DNA of 33,224 nt, taken from assembly GCF_000210075.1 (NCBI RefSeq), contig NC_021017.1, positions 1,466,036-1,499,259 of the forward strand, read 5' to 3'. Under the pieces are notes generated by a model. It was given only the letters and a program-made list of their open reading frames with translations, ran no database searches and was not told the DNA's origin. This document shows, one piece after another, positions 25,204 through 31,699 of this stretch; position 1 is the first letter of the stretch; each line of letters opens with the position of its first letter. Both the position numbers and the translations under genes were made by a program. This stretch comes from Bacteroides xylanisolvens XB1A. GTDB lineage: Bacteria; Bacteroidota; Bacteroidia; Bacteroidales; Bacteroidaceae.

Positions 25204-25905
25204 TTACTCTGCCATGATAACTTCGACATCATAACCTATGAAAAGACCGCTCTCTATGACACCGGTAATGGTTTTGAGTTGTTCTTCGAGCGAAGAATCA
25301 ATATAGTTAAAACGAGTGTCGAGGATGAAATTTCCGTTTTCTGTAAAGACAGGCCCGTCTTTGCCGTGGGCTGGACGCAGGACGATTTCTGATGCACCCA
25401 GTCGTTGCAGCTCATGCTCTACATAAGTTAGTGAGTCCGGAAAGACCTCTACCGGAATGGAAAATTTATTTCCCAACTGATTGACGCGCTTGCTGGGGTC
25501 GATGATGATGAATGTTTTGCGGCTGCTTCTAATGAGCAGTTTTTCTTTGAACATAGCTCCGCCACGTCCTTTAATCAAGTTTTGCTGTGGGTCTACTTCG
25601 TCCGCTCCGTCAAATGTCCAGTCGGGGCGCTTGTTCCAAAGGGTAGTTTGTGGGATGCCTAGCTGTATGCAAGTCATCGAGATTTCTTGAGAGGCGGGAA
25701 TCACTTCAATATGCAAGTGCTCTTCACGAATCCGTCGCGCCAGTTCGAACAGAGTTAGATAGACTGTAGAGCCGGAGCCGGCTCCTATCACATCTCCGTC
25801 TTTTGCCGTGGCGGCAATTTCACGGGCTACGTGTTCTTTGGCTTCCCGGTTGATAATGGAGTTCGACCATTGCAGGTGCTTTATAAGATGATTTTCCCAG
25901 TCCAT
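25204..25905 (-). CDS. rpiA: Ribose-5-phosphate isomerase A
   Basis: 233 residues, the normal RpiA size. It interconverts ribose 5-phosphate and ribulose 5-phosphate in the non-oxidative pentose phosphate pathway. Family motifs are all present: GAGSGSTVYLTL (phosphate loop), FDGADEVDPQQNLIKGRGGA (catalytic Asp and the KGRGGA loop), KEKLL with the conserved Glu/Lys, and the C-terminal GVIESGLFIG. Monocistronic; its flanks carry two different 22-bp tandem arrays, one about 165 bp after the stop and one about 165 bp before the start. Confidence 0.95.
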   Translation of the reverse strand: MDWENHLIKHLQWSNSIINREAKEHVAREIAATAKDGDVIGAGSGSTVYLTLFELARRIREEHLHIEVIPASQEISMTCIQLGIPQTTLWNKRPDWTFDGADEVDPQQNLIKGRGGAMFKEKLLIRSSRKTFIIIDPSKRVNQLGNKFSIPVEVFPDSLTYVEHELQRLGASEIVLRPAHGKDGPVFTENGNFILDTRFNYIDSSLEEQLKTITGVIESGLFIGYDVEVIMAE

Positions 25906-26072
25906 AAATTTATGCTTTGTAATTGTTTTAAATTACTCTTTTATATATAACGAATTGGCGAATCTGTTTGTTTCAACTTTAGAGAGAGGCTTTAGAGATA
26001 ATTCAGATCAGGCAACAATCATTGTTGGTATATGCTATAAGTGGACGTAAGCCCTCCGATTGACGTAGAAAA

Positions 26073-26160
26073 GATAGTGACGGTATATGCTTGGGATAGT
26101 GACGGTATCATTGTCATATAGCGTCGCTATTTGTATCGGATAGCGTCACTATCTTTTAGG
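26073..26160. repeat. 22-bp tandem palindromic array upstream of rpiA
   Basis: Four units of exact 22 bp: 26073-26094, 26095-26116, 26117-26138, 26139-26160. Units 1 and 2 share GATAGTGACGGTAT; unit 3 holds ATAGCG-T-CGCTAT; unit 4 holds GATAG-CGTCA-CTATC. Each unit is thus a palindrome of about 15 bp and a spacer of about 7 bp. CCCTCC at 26053-26058 and GGAGGG at 26159-26164 frame the whole array as an outer inverted repeat. Confidence 0.8.
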
Positions 26161-26319
26161 AGGGAACTCGCCAACAACAATTTTTACTTGGTCCGATCAT
26201 TCAATCATTTAAATAGTTAATAAACGATTCGTTAATTTTTAACTTTATTGCGTTAAACGTTAACGAACCTCTGCTTTTTATTAAACCGTGTTATAAGTTA
26301 GGCTGCTTTGCCTCGAAAA

Positions 26320-26350
26320 TTTGGAGATAACCGAAAAGTCCGTATCTTTG
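26320..26350 (+). promoter_or_regulatory. Canonical Bacteroidetes promoter of the small-RNA candidate
   Basis: A -33 element TTTG (26320-26323), 19-bp spacer and -7 element TATCTTTG (26343-26350). It is the best-formed promoter in the window and reads away from rpiA, where there is no gene on that strand. Confidence 0.75.
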
Positions 26351-26351
26351 T

Positions 26352-26421
26352 ACTGTGTTTTTCATAGTATTAGATTTAAGGTTAACAAAGATTGGCTGTC
26401 TGGGATAGATAGCCTTTTTTT
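26352..26421 (+). ncRNA. Candidate small regulatory RNA (about 70 nt)
   Basis: Just after a canonical promoter, a 5' stem-loop TACTGTG-TTTTT-CATAGTA (26351-26369, one G-U pair) is followed by a 24-nt unpaired stretch and an intrinsic terminator: GGCTGTCT (26394-26401), loop GGGAT, AGATAGCC (26407-26414, one G-U pair), then seven T. No ORF fits. Both stems use a G-U pair, meaning that they fold better as RNA on this strand. The 3' end faces the 3' end of the hemolysin-III gene. The exact start is a guess from the -7 box. Confidence 0.7.
26394..26421 (+). terminator. Intrinsic terminator of the small-RNA candidate
   Basis: 8-bp stem (one G-U), 5-nt loop, T7 tract at 26415-26421. On the minus strand no T run follows the stem, so it works only for the plus strand. 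Confidence 0.8.
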
Positions 26422-26435
26422 GTCCCTACTATTCC

Positions 26436-27086
26436 TTATAGAATCAGCCAGATGGCAATGATATGCCCGATGCTGCCTCCCAGACAAAACAAGTGGAAAG
26501 TGGCATGCATATATGGTTTGCGCAACGAATAAAAAACAGCTCCCACGATATACGAAACTCCTCCGCCAATCAGCCACCAGAAAGCGGTAGTGGCTTCCAG
26601 TTCTCCCAGATGGTCTAACAAAGGTTTCATGGCTACCAATATACAGGCGCCCATCCCTACGTAACAAGCCGTTTCGAGATTGCTATGTTCTTTCAGTTTT
26701 TTGAAGCTAAGAATGAAACCGGCGATAGCCGATAGCCAGACGAAAGCGAAAATTCCCCATCCCCATCCGCCGGCATGCCGCAGAACGAGCAGGGTAAAAG
26801 GAGTATAGGTTCCGGCAATGTGCAAATAGATAGCTCCATGATCGAATTTACGGAGCAGCTCTTTCAGCTTTCCCGGACGACTGCCGTGATACCACGTAGA
26901 GCTGACATAAGAAGAAAGCATCCCCGCCAAGTAGACAGATACACAAGCAACTGCCCACTGCGGCTCTATATTTTTGGAAGCCTTTTCCAATAACAAATAT
27001 CCGGCCACGATTCCAAGCAGAATACCTATTCCATGGCTAAGGGTATTTGCCCATTCTTCTATATTATTGTATCGTTTGTTCTTCAA
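26436..27086 (-). CDS. Hemolysin III family (TrhA/PAQR-like) membrane protein
   Basis: 216 residues with seven hydrophobic helices. Conserved motifs of the family: NTLSHGIGILLG near the start, SSTWYHGSRPGKLKELLRKFDHGAIYLHIAGTYTPF with the metal-site histidines, and HATFHLFCLGGSIGHI in the last helix. Related proteins (PAQR/CREST superfamily) bind zinc and may hydrolyse lipids; E. coli TrhA (YqfA) influences membrane energetics and fatty acid composition. The name hemolysin is historical. A -7 box lies at 27131-27138. Single gene. Confidence 0.9.
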   Translation of the reverse strand: MKNKRYNNIEEWANTLSHGIGILLGIVAGYLLLEKASKNIEPQWAVACVSVYLAGMLSSYVSSTWYHGSRPGKLKELLRKFDHGAIYLHIAGTYTPFTLLVLRHAGGWGWGIFAFVWLSAIAGFILSFKKLKEHSNLETACYVGMGACILVAMKPLLDHLGELEATTAFWWLIGGGVSYIVGAVFYSLRKPYMHATFHLFCLGGSIGHIIAIWLIL

Positions 27087-27130
27087 TGTTCCTTTTTTTG
27101 AATTGTTAAGTCACAAAAAATATTGAGTCG

Positions 27131-27138
27131 CAAAGATA
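27131..27138 (-). promoter_or_regulatory. -7 box of the hemolysin-III gene
   Basis: Minus-strand TATCTTTG, exact TAnnTTTG, 44 bp upstream of the start codon. Confidence 0.55.
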
Positions 27139-27326
27139 CTTTATTTTCCGTAAAGCGTTTCTTCGCCTTATTCTTTTTTTAAAGAAATATCGGCGTATGA
27201 TACTCCCTGCGGTTTTAAAAATTTGATGCGTACTCAATGCTCGGTGTCCAGTTGGAAACCGTCGTGGTTGATGGAATGAACAGTTTCCTCATAATTGTGT
27301 TTTTTGTAGTATCTTCACAAAGAAAA

Positions 27327-27359
27327 AAATAGAGAAAGGTGTATCGCCTTTCTCTATTT
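27327..27359. terminator. Bidirectional intrinsic terminator downstream of the dehydrogenase gene
   Basis: A perfect 13-bp stem, AAATAGAGAAAGG (27327-27339) with CCTTTCTCTATTT (27347-27359), 7-nt loop. On the minus strand it ends in a run of T (27329-27323), suited to end the dehydrogenase transcript; on the plus strand T-rich sequence follows too. The remainder of 27087-27385 shows nothing else. Confidence 0.85.
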
Positions 27360-27385
27360 AATTTTTATTTTATGTATAAAATATA

Positions 27386-28285
27386 TTATACCAAATGTCC
27401 GATCCATTCTTCACGGTCGCCGGGGAGAAGGTCGATAACAGGAATTTCTACCATTGTGTAGCATCCCGGCTGTTGCTTCATCGAAGCACGTGCCACACAT
27501 ACTAGCACTTGTGCTGTCAGTGCGGGGTTATTGATGCGCATATTAAATTCGAACAACTGATTCTGTGTTTTGCCGGATACACCTTTGCGAGTGAGATTTA
27601 CACCGTGACCCATATCCAATAGAGCGTCTACGCTCGGAACGAGTTTCACGTGTGTTTCATCATTCACGAAGTAAGGGTCTGCTTTGATGGCAGCAGCTAC
27701 TTCTTCAAATTTATATCCGTCTTTCAGTTCGATATACACCATGCGGCGGTGGATTCCCGTGCCGGTAGGAATAGTCATGGAAAGAGCGGCTTTCACCCCG
27801 TCGATAGCTTTTACGGCTACTGTGTGTCCCATGCTCATACCCGGACCGAAGTTGGTGTAAGTGATTCCTTTCGGAGCAATCGCTTCGAGCATGGTGCGTA
27901 CGATGGAGTCGCTTCCCGGATCCCATCCGGCAGAGATGATCGATACGGCTTTATGTTCTTTGGCCGCAGCATCCAGTGTGCGGCGTAAGTCTACGATACC
28001 GGTGTGGATATCGAAACTGTCTACCGTATTAATCCCCATTGCCAGATATTCTTTTGCATATTTCTCAACGCTGCGGGTTGGCGTGCAAAGAATAGCTACG
28101 TCTACATCCCCCAACTCTTTTATGTCCTTTACTACTGCATAGTTTGCCAACTCTTCCGGTTTGTTCTCTGCTCCTGCACGACGAACGACTCCGGCTATTT
28201 CGAAATCAGGTGCCGCCTGAAGCGCTTCCAGTACATAATGTCCGATGTTACCATAACCAACGATGGCAGCTCTTACTTTTTTCAT
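27386..28285 (-). CDS. ddh: meso-Diaminopimelate D-dehydrogenase
   Basis: 299 residues from the ATG at 28285, the usual start just before the Rossmann motif VGYGNIGHYV; a reading from 28330 would add 15 Lys-rich residues (MQAKERNLFIKTKKR) foreign to the family. The enzyme makes meso-diaminopimelate from tetrahydrodipicolinate, ammonia and NADPH in one step, for lysine and peptidoglycan. Diagnostic stretches: CTPTRSVEKYA, VDSFDIH, SAGWDPGSDSIVRTMLEAI, GPGMSMGHTVAVKAI and GTGIHRRMVYIEL. -7 box TACTTTTG at 28328-28335. Single gene ending at a strong terminator. Confidence 0.93.
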   Translation of the reverse strand: MKKVRAAIVGYGNIGHYVLEALQAAPDFEIAGVVRRAGAENKPEELANYAVVKDIKELGDVDVAILCTPTRSVEKYAKEYLAMGINTVDSFDIHTGIVDLRRTLDAAAKEHKAVSIISAGWDPGSDSIVRTMLEAIAPKGITYTNFGPGMSMGHTVAVKAIDGVKAALSMTIPTGTGIHRRMVYIELKDGYKFEEVAAAIKADPYFVNDETHVKLVPSVDALLDMGHGVNLTRKGVSGKTQNQLFEFNMRINNPALTAQVLVCVARASMKQQPGCYTMVEIPVIDLLPGDREEWIGHLV

Positions 28286-28327
28286 TCTTTTCTTGGTTTT
28301 AATGAACAAATTTCTTTCTTTTGCTTG

Positions 28328-28335
28328 CAAAAGTA
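28328..28335 (-). promoter_or_regulatory. -7 box of the ddh gene
   Basis: Minus-strand TACTTTTG fits TAnnTTTG. It lies upstream of the ATG at 28285 but overlaps the extended reading from 28330, supporting the shorter start. Confidence 0.6.
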
Positions 28336-28449
28336 AACAATTTACTACTAACTTTGGTTCATTCGCTTTAATATTTTATTTTTTTTCACTAGCAGGCAAT
28401 ACCGGTCCGCATGAAAGCAAATCAGGGTGTGATGTGCTGCATCGAAAAA

Positions 28450-28482
28450 ACTCTGTGGCCTCTGTGTCCTCTGTGGTGAAAT
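28450..28482. repeat. CCTCTGTGG word repeat upstream of ruvA
   Basis: Three copies of CTCTGTGK within 30 bp (CTCTGTGGC, CTCTGTGTC, CTCTGTGGTGAA), ending directly before the ruvA promoter. A related CCTCTGTGGTAAA lies at about 25149-25161. Confidence 0.55.
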
Positions 28483-28487
28483 TGTTT

Positions 28488-28495
28488 TATCTTTG
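28488..28495 (+). promoter_or_regulatory. -7 box of ruvA, almost abutting the start codon
   Basis: TATCTTTG ends only 8 bp before the ATG at 28504, so the mRNA would have a leader of a few nucleotides at most. Confidence 0.6.
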
Positions 28496-28503
28496 TCCCT
28501 GTT

Positions 28504-29106
28504 ATGATAGAATATATTAGAGGCGAACTTGCCGAACTAAGTCCGGCAACCGCAGTGATTGACTGTAACGGGGTGGGATATGCCGCCAATATATCCTTGA
28601 ATACCTATTCGGCTATTCAGGGAAAGAAAAACTGTAAGCTATATATTCACGAGGCGATTCGGGAAGACGCGTATGTGCTTTACGGATTTGCCGAGAAGCA
28701 GGAGCGGGAGATTTTCCTATTGTTGATTTCCGTCTCCGGAATCGGGGGAAACACGGCACGTATGATTCTCTCGGCGCTCTCACCTGCCGAATTGGTGAAC
28801 GTAATCAGCACCGAAAACGCGAATATGCTGAAAACGGTGAAAGGTATCGGGCTGAAGACTGCACAACGGGTGATTGTCGACCTGAAAGATAAGATAAAAA
28901 CGATGAGTGGGTCTGCCGGCGGAGGTTCTTCCGCAGGTCTGTTGCTGCAACCTGCCAATGCGGAAGTGCAGGAAGAGGCGGTGTCTGCATTAACAATGCT
29001 CGGTTTTGCTGCCGCGCCTTCGCAAAAGGTGGTGTTGGCTATCTTGAAGGAAGAACCGGATGCTCCAGTAGAAAAGGTTATCAAACTGGCTTTGAAACGT
29101 TTGTAG
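28504..29106 (+). CDS. ruvA: Holliday junction branch migration protein RuvA
   Basis: 200 residues, standard size. RuvA binds four-way junctions as a tetramer and loads the RuvB motor. The N-terminal OB fold begins with the canonical [14 protein letters not shown]; two helix-hairpin-helix motifs follow ([17 protein letters not shown] and [20 protein letters not shown]); a flexible Gly/Ser linker (about 139-148) leads to domain III, which contacts RuvB ([20 protein letters not shown]). ruvB is not in the window, as in many Bacteroidetes. The downstream gene begins 2 bp after the stop. Confidence 0.97.
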   Translation: MIEYIRGELAELSPATAVIDCNGVGYAANISLNTYSAIQGKKNCKLYIHEAIREDAYVLYGFAEKQEREIFLLLISVSGIGGNTARMILSALSPAELVNVISTENANMLKTVKGIGLKTAQRVIVDLKDKIKTMSGSAGGGSSAGLLLQPANAEVQEEAVSALTMLGFAAAPSQKVVLAILKEEPDAPVEKVIKLALKRL

Positions 29107-29107
29107 T

Positions 29108-30100
29108 ATGAAGCAACAGAAAATTTATATGCAGGCATGGCTGGACGCTCACGGTCGTGTAAAGGTGGTGAATACGGATAAATGGTATCTGGATTTCGCT
29201 AATCAGCTATTGCCATTGGTGGCTGAATCTTATATATATGGTGGGAAAGACATGGAAGAAGACCAGAAGCAAGTGGCTCTGACGTGTGCCTTATACTTGG
29301 AAGATTGCGTGGCAAACGGAGGAAATTGGCGTCAATTTATCCACTGGCATCAGGAAAACTACGGACGTTACCTGCCTTTCTACACGTTGACGGACGAATA
29401 TCTGCCGGACGAAATCAACCGTGAAGATGTTGTTTTCCTTTTGTGGGCAATCAATTCACCGGTCGGTGATGATTTTGACGGAGTGGAGAACCCGATGGAT
29501 GCAGATTTGCTGGAGTTTGCAGATGTATTATACAACCGTTTGGATGCTGCGTTCGAATTGGCTCCTATCAGTGATTACCTTGCGACGGATTGGCTGCTGG
29601 AAACGGAATTGATGCAAAAGAAGCGAATGCCTCTGCCGATAGCTTTGCCGGGAGAAAAAATGCCTGCCAACGTTGAGCGTTTCCTTGAAGCAAGTAAAGG
29701 TGAACCGCTTTTGTACTTCGACTCTTACGATGCGCTGAAATTTTTCTTTGTGCAATCATTGAAGTGGGAGGATGAAGAAGATTCTCTGTTGCCTGATTTA
29801 AAAGAGTTTGATAACTTCGTGGTTTTCGCCAATCCGAAAGGTCTGTTGATCGGTCCTGATGTGGCCCCATATTTTGCGGACAAACGCAACCCGCTCTACA
29901 ATGCTGAACTGGCAGAAGAGGAAGCATACGAACTGTTTTGTGAAGAAGGTTTGTGCCCGTTTGATTTGTTGAAATATGGAATGGAACATGAGCTGTTATC
30001 GGAAGCACAGTTCCCGTTTGAGAATGGAAAGGAACTGTTGCAGGAAAACTGGGATTTTGTGGCTCGCTGGTTTTTGGGCGAATATTACGAAGGAGAATAA
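29108..30100 (+). CDS. DUF3843-like protein
   Basis: 330 residues, acidic, no signal peptide or membrane segment. It starts 2 bp after the ruvA stop, so the two are co-transcribed. The opening (IYMQAWLDAHGRVKVVNTDK, WYLDFANQLLPLV) and the Trp/Tyr/Asp-rich body match my memory of DUF3843 proteins of Bacteroidetes, whose function is unknown. No catalytic motif is recognisable. A link to DNA repair through ruvA is possible but rests on position only. Confidence 0.8.
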   Translation: MKQQKIYMQAWLDAHGRVKVVNTDKWYLDFANQLLPLVAESYIYGGKDMEEDQKQVALTCALYLEDCVANGGNWRQFIHWHQENYGRYLPFYTLTDEYLPDEINREDVVFLLWAINSPVGDDFDGVENPMDADLLEFADVLYNRLDAAFELAPISDYLATDWLLETELMQKKRMPLPIALPGEKMPANVERFLEASKGEPLLYFDSYDALKFFFVQSLKWEDEEDSLLPDLKEFDNFVVFANPKGLLIGPDVAPYFADKRNPLYNAELAEEEAYELFCEEGLCPFDLLKYGMEHELLSEAQFPFENGKELLQENWDFVARWFLGEYYEGE

Positions 30101-30137
30101 GAATCAGATATAAGTACTGTTTATATAAGTGTTGTCT

Positions 30138-30276
30138 ATGCCAATCAAAAAAAGTAACAATCCCTTTCGTCGGAAAGACAAAGTCCGCAGCCGGTAAAAA
30201 GAAGACAACCGGAAAACGGGTTGGAAAATCAAAACGGGAAAAGGCTAATAATCAATTGAATAGAAGGGTAAAATAA
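30138..30276 (+). pseudogene. Short Lys/Arg-rich ORF interrupted by a one-base frameshift at an A7 tract
   Basis: The ATG at 30138 gives only 19 codons (MPIKKSNNPFRRKDKVRSR, stop TAA). With one base fewer in the A tract at 30147-30153, the frame stays open for 45 codons to the TAA at 30274 and encodes a basic peptide with VGKTKSAAGKKKTTGKRVGK followed by SKREKANNQLNRRVK. Its Lys/Ala/Gly make-up recalls small histone-like DNA- or RNA-binding proteins. Either a decayed gene, a slippage-controlled one, or a sequencing error. It lies 38 bp after the DUF3843 stop. Confidence 0.5.
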
Positions 30277-30288
30277 GGATGTGGAGGA

Positions 30289-30380
30289 TACGCCGTTTTT
30301 GCTTACCAGGCTACGCCGTTTTATGATGGCAGACTACGCCTTTTCTCCATACCAGGAAACGCCTTTTCTTCCGCGCAGAG
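30289..30380. repeat. 23-bp tandem array
   Basis: Four units of 23 bp (30289-30311, 30312-30334, 30335-30357, 30358-30380), each starting WACGCCKTTTT and, in the first three, having CAGRM near the end (CAGGC, CAGAC, CAGGA). The units diverge in the middle. Confidence 0.75.
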
Positions 30381-30403
30381 AATAAAGAGGCTTATTATAC
30401 ATT

Positions 30404-30450
30404 TGACGGGAATAGTTGTCGTTTATGAAAAATAACAACTATTCCCGTCA
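30404..30450 (+). terminator. Perfect 16-bp inverted repeat, probable terminator
   Basis: TGACGGGAATAGTTGT (30404-30419) and its exact complement ACAACTATTCCCGTCA (30435-30450) around a 15-nt loop, followed by GTTTTATTG. It probably ends the ruvA-DUF3843 transcript. Confidence 0.6.
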
Positions 30451-30534
30451 GTTTTATTGTTGACCGATGTTTTTTTCTGCTAAATAGCTTCTCTTTTGAC
30501 GGTTTTTAGTTAAATGGGAATATAATTCAGACAG

Positions 30535-30621
30535 AAGAACAAAAGAACAAAAAATAAAATAGCAGTTCAATAAGCAACAAAAATAATTTTCAAAGCGCAG
30601 CCTTTATGTTCTTTTGTTCTT
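30535..30621. repeat. Perfect 15-bp inverted repeat with a 57-bp interior
   Basis: AAGAACAAAAGAACA at 30535-30549 and its exact complement at 30607-30621. The interior is A-rich with no ORF. It may be a small non-autonomous palindromic element. Confidence 0.6.
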
Positions 30622-30699
30622 ATGTCTAAAAATAAAAAAATCATTTATCTCATTTCCGCACAGATCGTTTTCTTTTTGCCAAATGGAGTTTCCTTTTTA

Positions 30700-31539
30700 T
30701 TAATCGGTAATTTCCTCCTGTGCTTTCCGTTCTTTTTTCTTATTGATAAATCCGATTTTCAGGTTAGCTTCCTCTTGTTCTTTTTTAATCTGTTCCATTG
30801 CAGAGAGGATTTGCGCTAATTCATAAACATTGGCTGCGGCTAGTCGGTCGGTGGGACTCATCGTTGTTTTATAGGTACGGTCGCCCATATATTCCACACG
30901 GATATTTTTGTCTTTATTGAGATGTAGGAATTCGATTACATTACCGTCTTCTCCCAGTTTGTAATCAGCTTTTTCTATTTTCTCGTTCATATCGGTCGTT
31001 TCGTAGCTGTCTTTGGAGCTTGGAGTCTCGGCAAAACTGCCGTCAGGAGCAATCACTTTCACTTTGTTGTGGTGGATATTGCCGGCACCGCAATAGATAG
31101 AGGTCATACTCATGATGCCTTGCTCGTTCACTTGGAAGCGGAGGTACGAACGGTGCATGTTTTTCTCAATGGTTTGTGTAGGCCAGAGGTAGTTGCCTAC
31201 TTGTTGATATTCGGCATCTTTTTCTAGTGTGAATTTGTCTTTGATGGCGTTGAATTCTTTCGTTTTTGCCTGAAAGGCGCTATCCAGATAAGCAAGCGTT
31301 TTTTGCTGTGTCTTTGTTTCAACATCAAGCATCAGTGCCTGTCCCGCCTTACGTGCTTCGAACGCTTTGGGATACAAAATCTTGATACTGTCAATTTGCA
31401 ACTTAGCTTCTTCATAGTCGCCACGTTCGTAGGCAGCCTTGGCAACCATCAGTTTTTCATTGGCTTTTTTCTCAAGGCCATTTCCGCAGGCAGCTAATGC
31501 CAGCGTACCACAAAAGAGGATAATCAGTTTTTTCATCAC
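30700..31539 (-). CDS. Lipoprotein of unknown function with helical N-terminal region
   Basis: 279 residues. Lipobox LAAC (Cys18) with GNG following. Residues about 20-65 look like one TPR-like helical pair (AKAAYERGDYEEAKLQIDSI, then YPKAFEARKAGQALM), followed by a helix (QQKTLAYLDSAFQAKTKEFN), a beta-rich middle (RSYLRFQVNEQGIMSMTSIY, IHHNKVKVIAPDGSF) and a C-terminal charged coiled coil (about 235-275). I do not recognise a named family. Single gene on the minus strand, divergent from the CCA-adding enzyme. Confidence 0.8.
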   Translation of the reverse strand: MMKKLIILFCGTLALAACGNGLEKKANEKLMVAKAAYERGDYEEAKLQIDSIKILYPKAFEARKAGQALMLDVETKTQQKTLAYLDSAFQAKTKEFNAIKDKFTLEKDAEYQQVGNYLWPTQTIEKNMHRSYLRFQVNEQGIMSMTSIYCGAGNIHHNKVKVIAPDGSFAETPSSKDSYETTDMNEKIEKADYKLGEDGNVIEFLHLNKDKNIRVEYMGDRTYKTTMSPTDRLAAANVYELAQILSAMEQIKKEQEEANLKIGFINKKKERKAQEEITD

Positions 31540-31656
31540 AAATTCTATTTACTAGTTTTATTATTTACATGAATAAGCAGTGTCCGTTTGTCATTCACTG
31601 TTCATCGTTCTGTTCTTCATTCACTTTATTAGCGGCAAAAATACAAATATATCCCT

Positions 31657-31672
31657 TATTTTTGTAATTTTG
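31657..31672 (+). promoter_or_regulatory. Two adjacent -7 boxes upstream of the CCA-adding enzyme gene
   Basis: TATTTTTG (31657-31664) and TAATTTTG (31665-31672) follow each other directly; both fit TAnnTTTG. The second is 27 bp before the start codon. Confidence 0.5.
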
Positions 31673-31699
31673 TCCCCTCAAAACTTATAACTAAAAAGA

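Larger units (their letters stand above)
25906..26435. other. Gene-free stretch with a tandem array and a small-RNA candidate
   Basis: 530 bp between two minus-strand genes. It holds a 22-bp tandem array (26073-26160), a short region rich in GTTAA/TTAAC words (26218-26266), and a plus-strand promoter followed by a terminator-bounded non-coding transcript (26320-26421). I see no open reading frame worth calling. Confidence 0.6.
30277..30699. other. Gene-free stretch with a tandem array and two perfect inverted repeats
   Basis: About 420 bp holding a 23-bp tandem array (30289-30380), a 16-bp perfect inverted repeat (30404-30450) and a 15-bp perfect inverted repeat with distant arms (30535-30549, 30607-30621). 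No credible ORF. Confidence 0.6.

Noticed and set aside
26218..26266. GTTAA/TTAAC cluster upstream of the small-RNA promoter as an operator
   Set aside because: The words are short, irregularly spaced and expected in A/T-rich sequence; too weak to call.
27386..28330. Longer start for diaminopimelate dehydrogenase at 28330
   Set aside because: It would add a Lys-rich tail before the Rossmann motif and would begin within the -7 promoter box; the ATG at 28285 fits the family.
30622..30819. 65-codon ORF upstream of and overlapping the lipoprotein gene end
   Set aside because: Phe-rich low-complexity product overlapping a real gene on the other strand.
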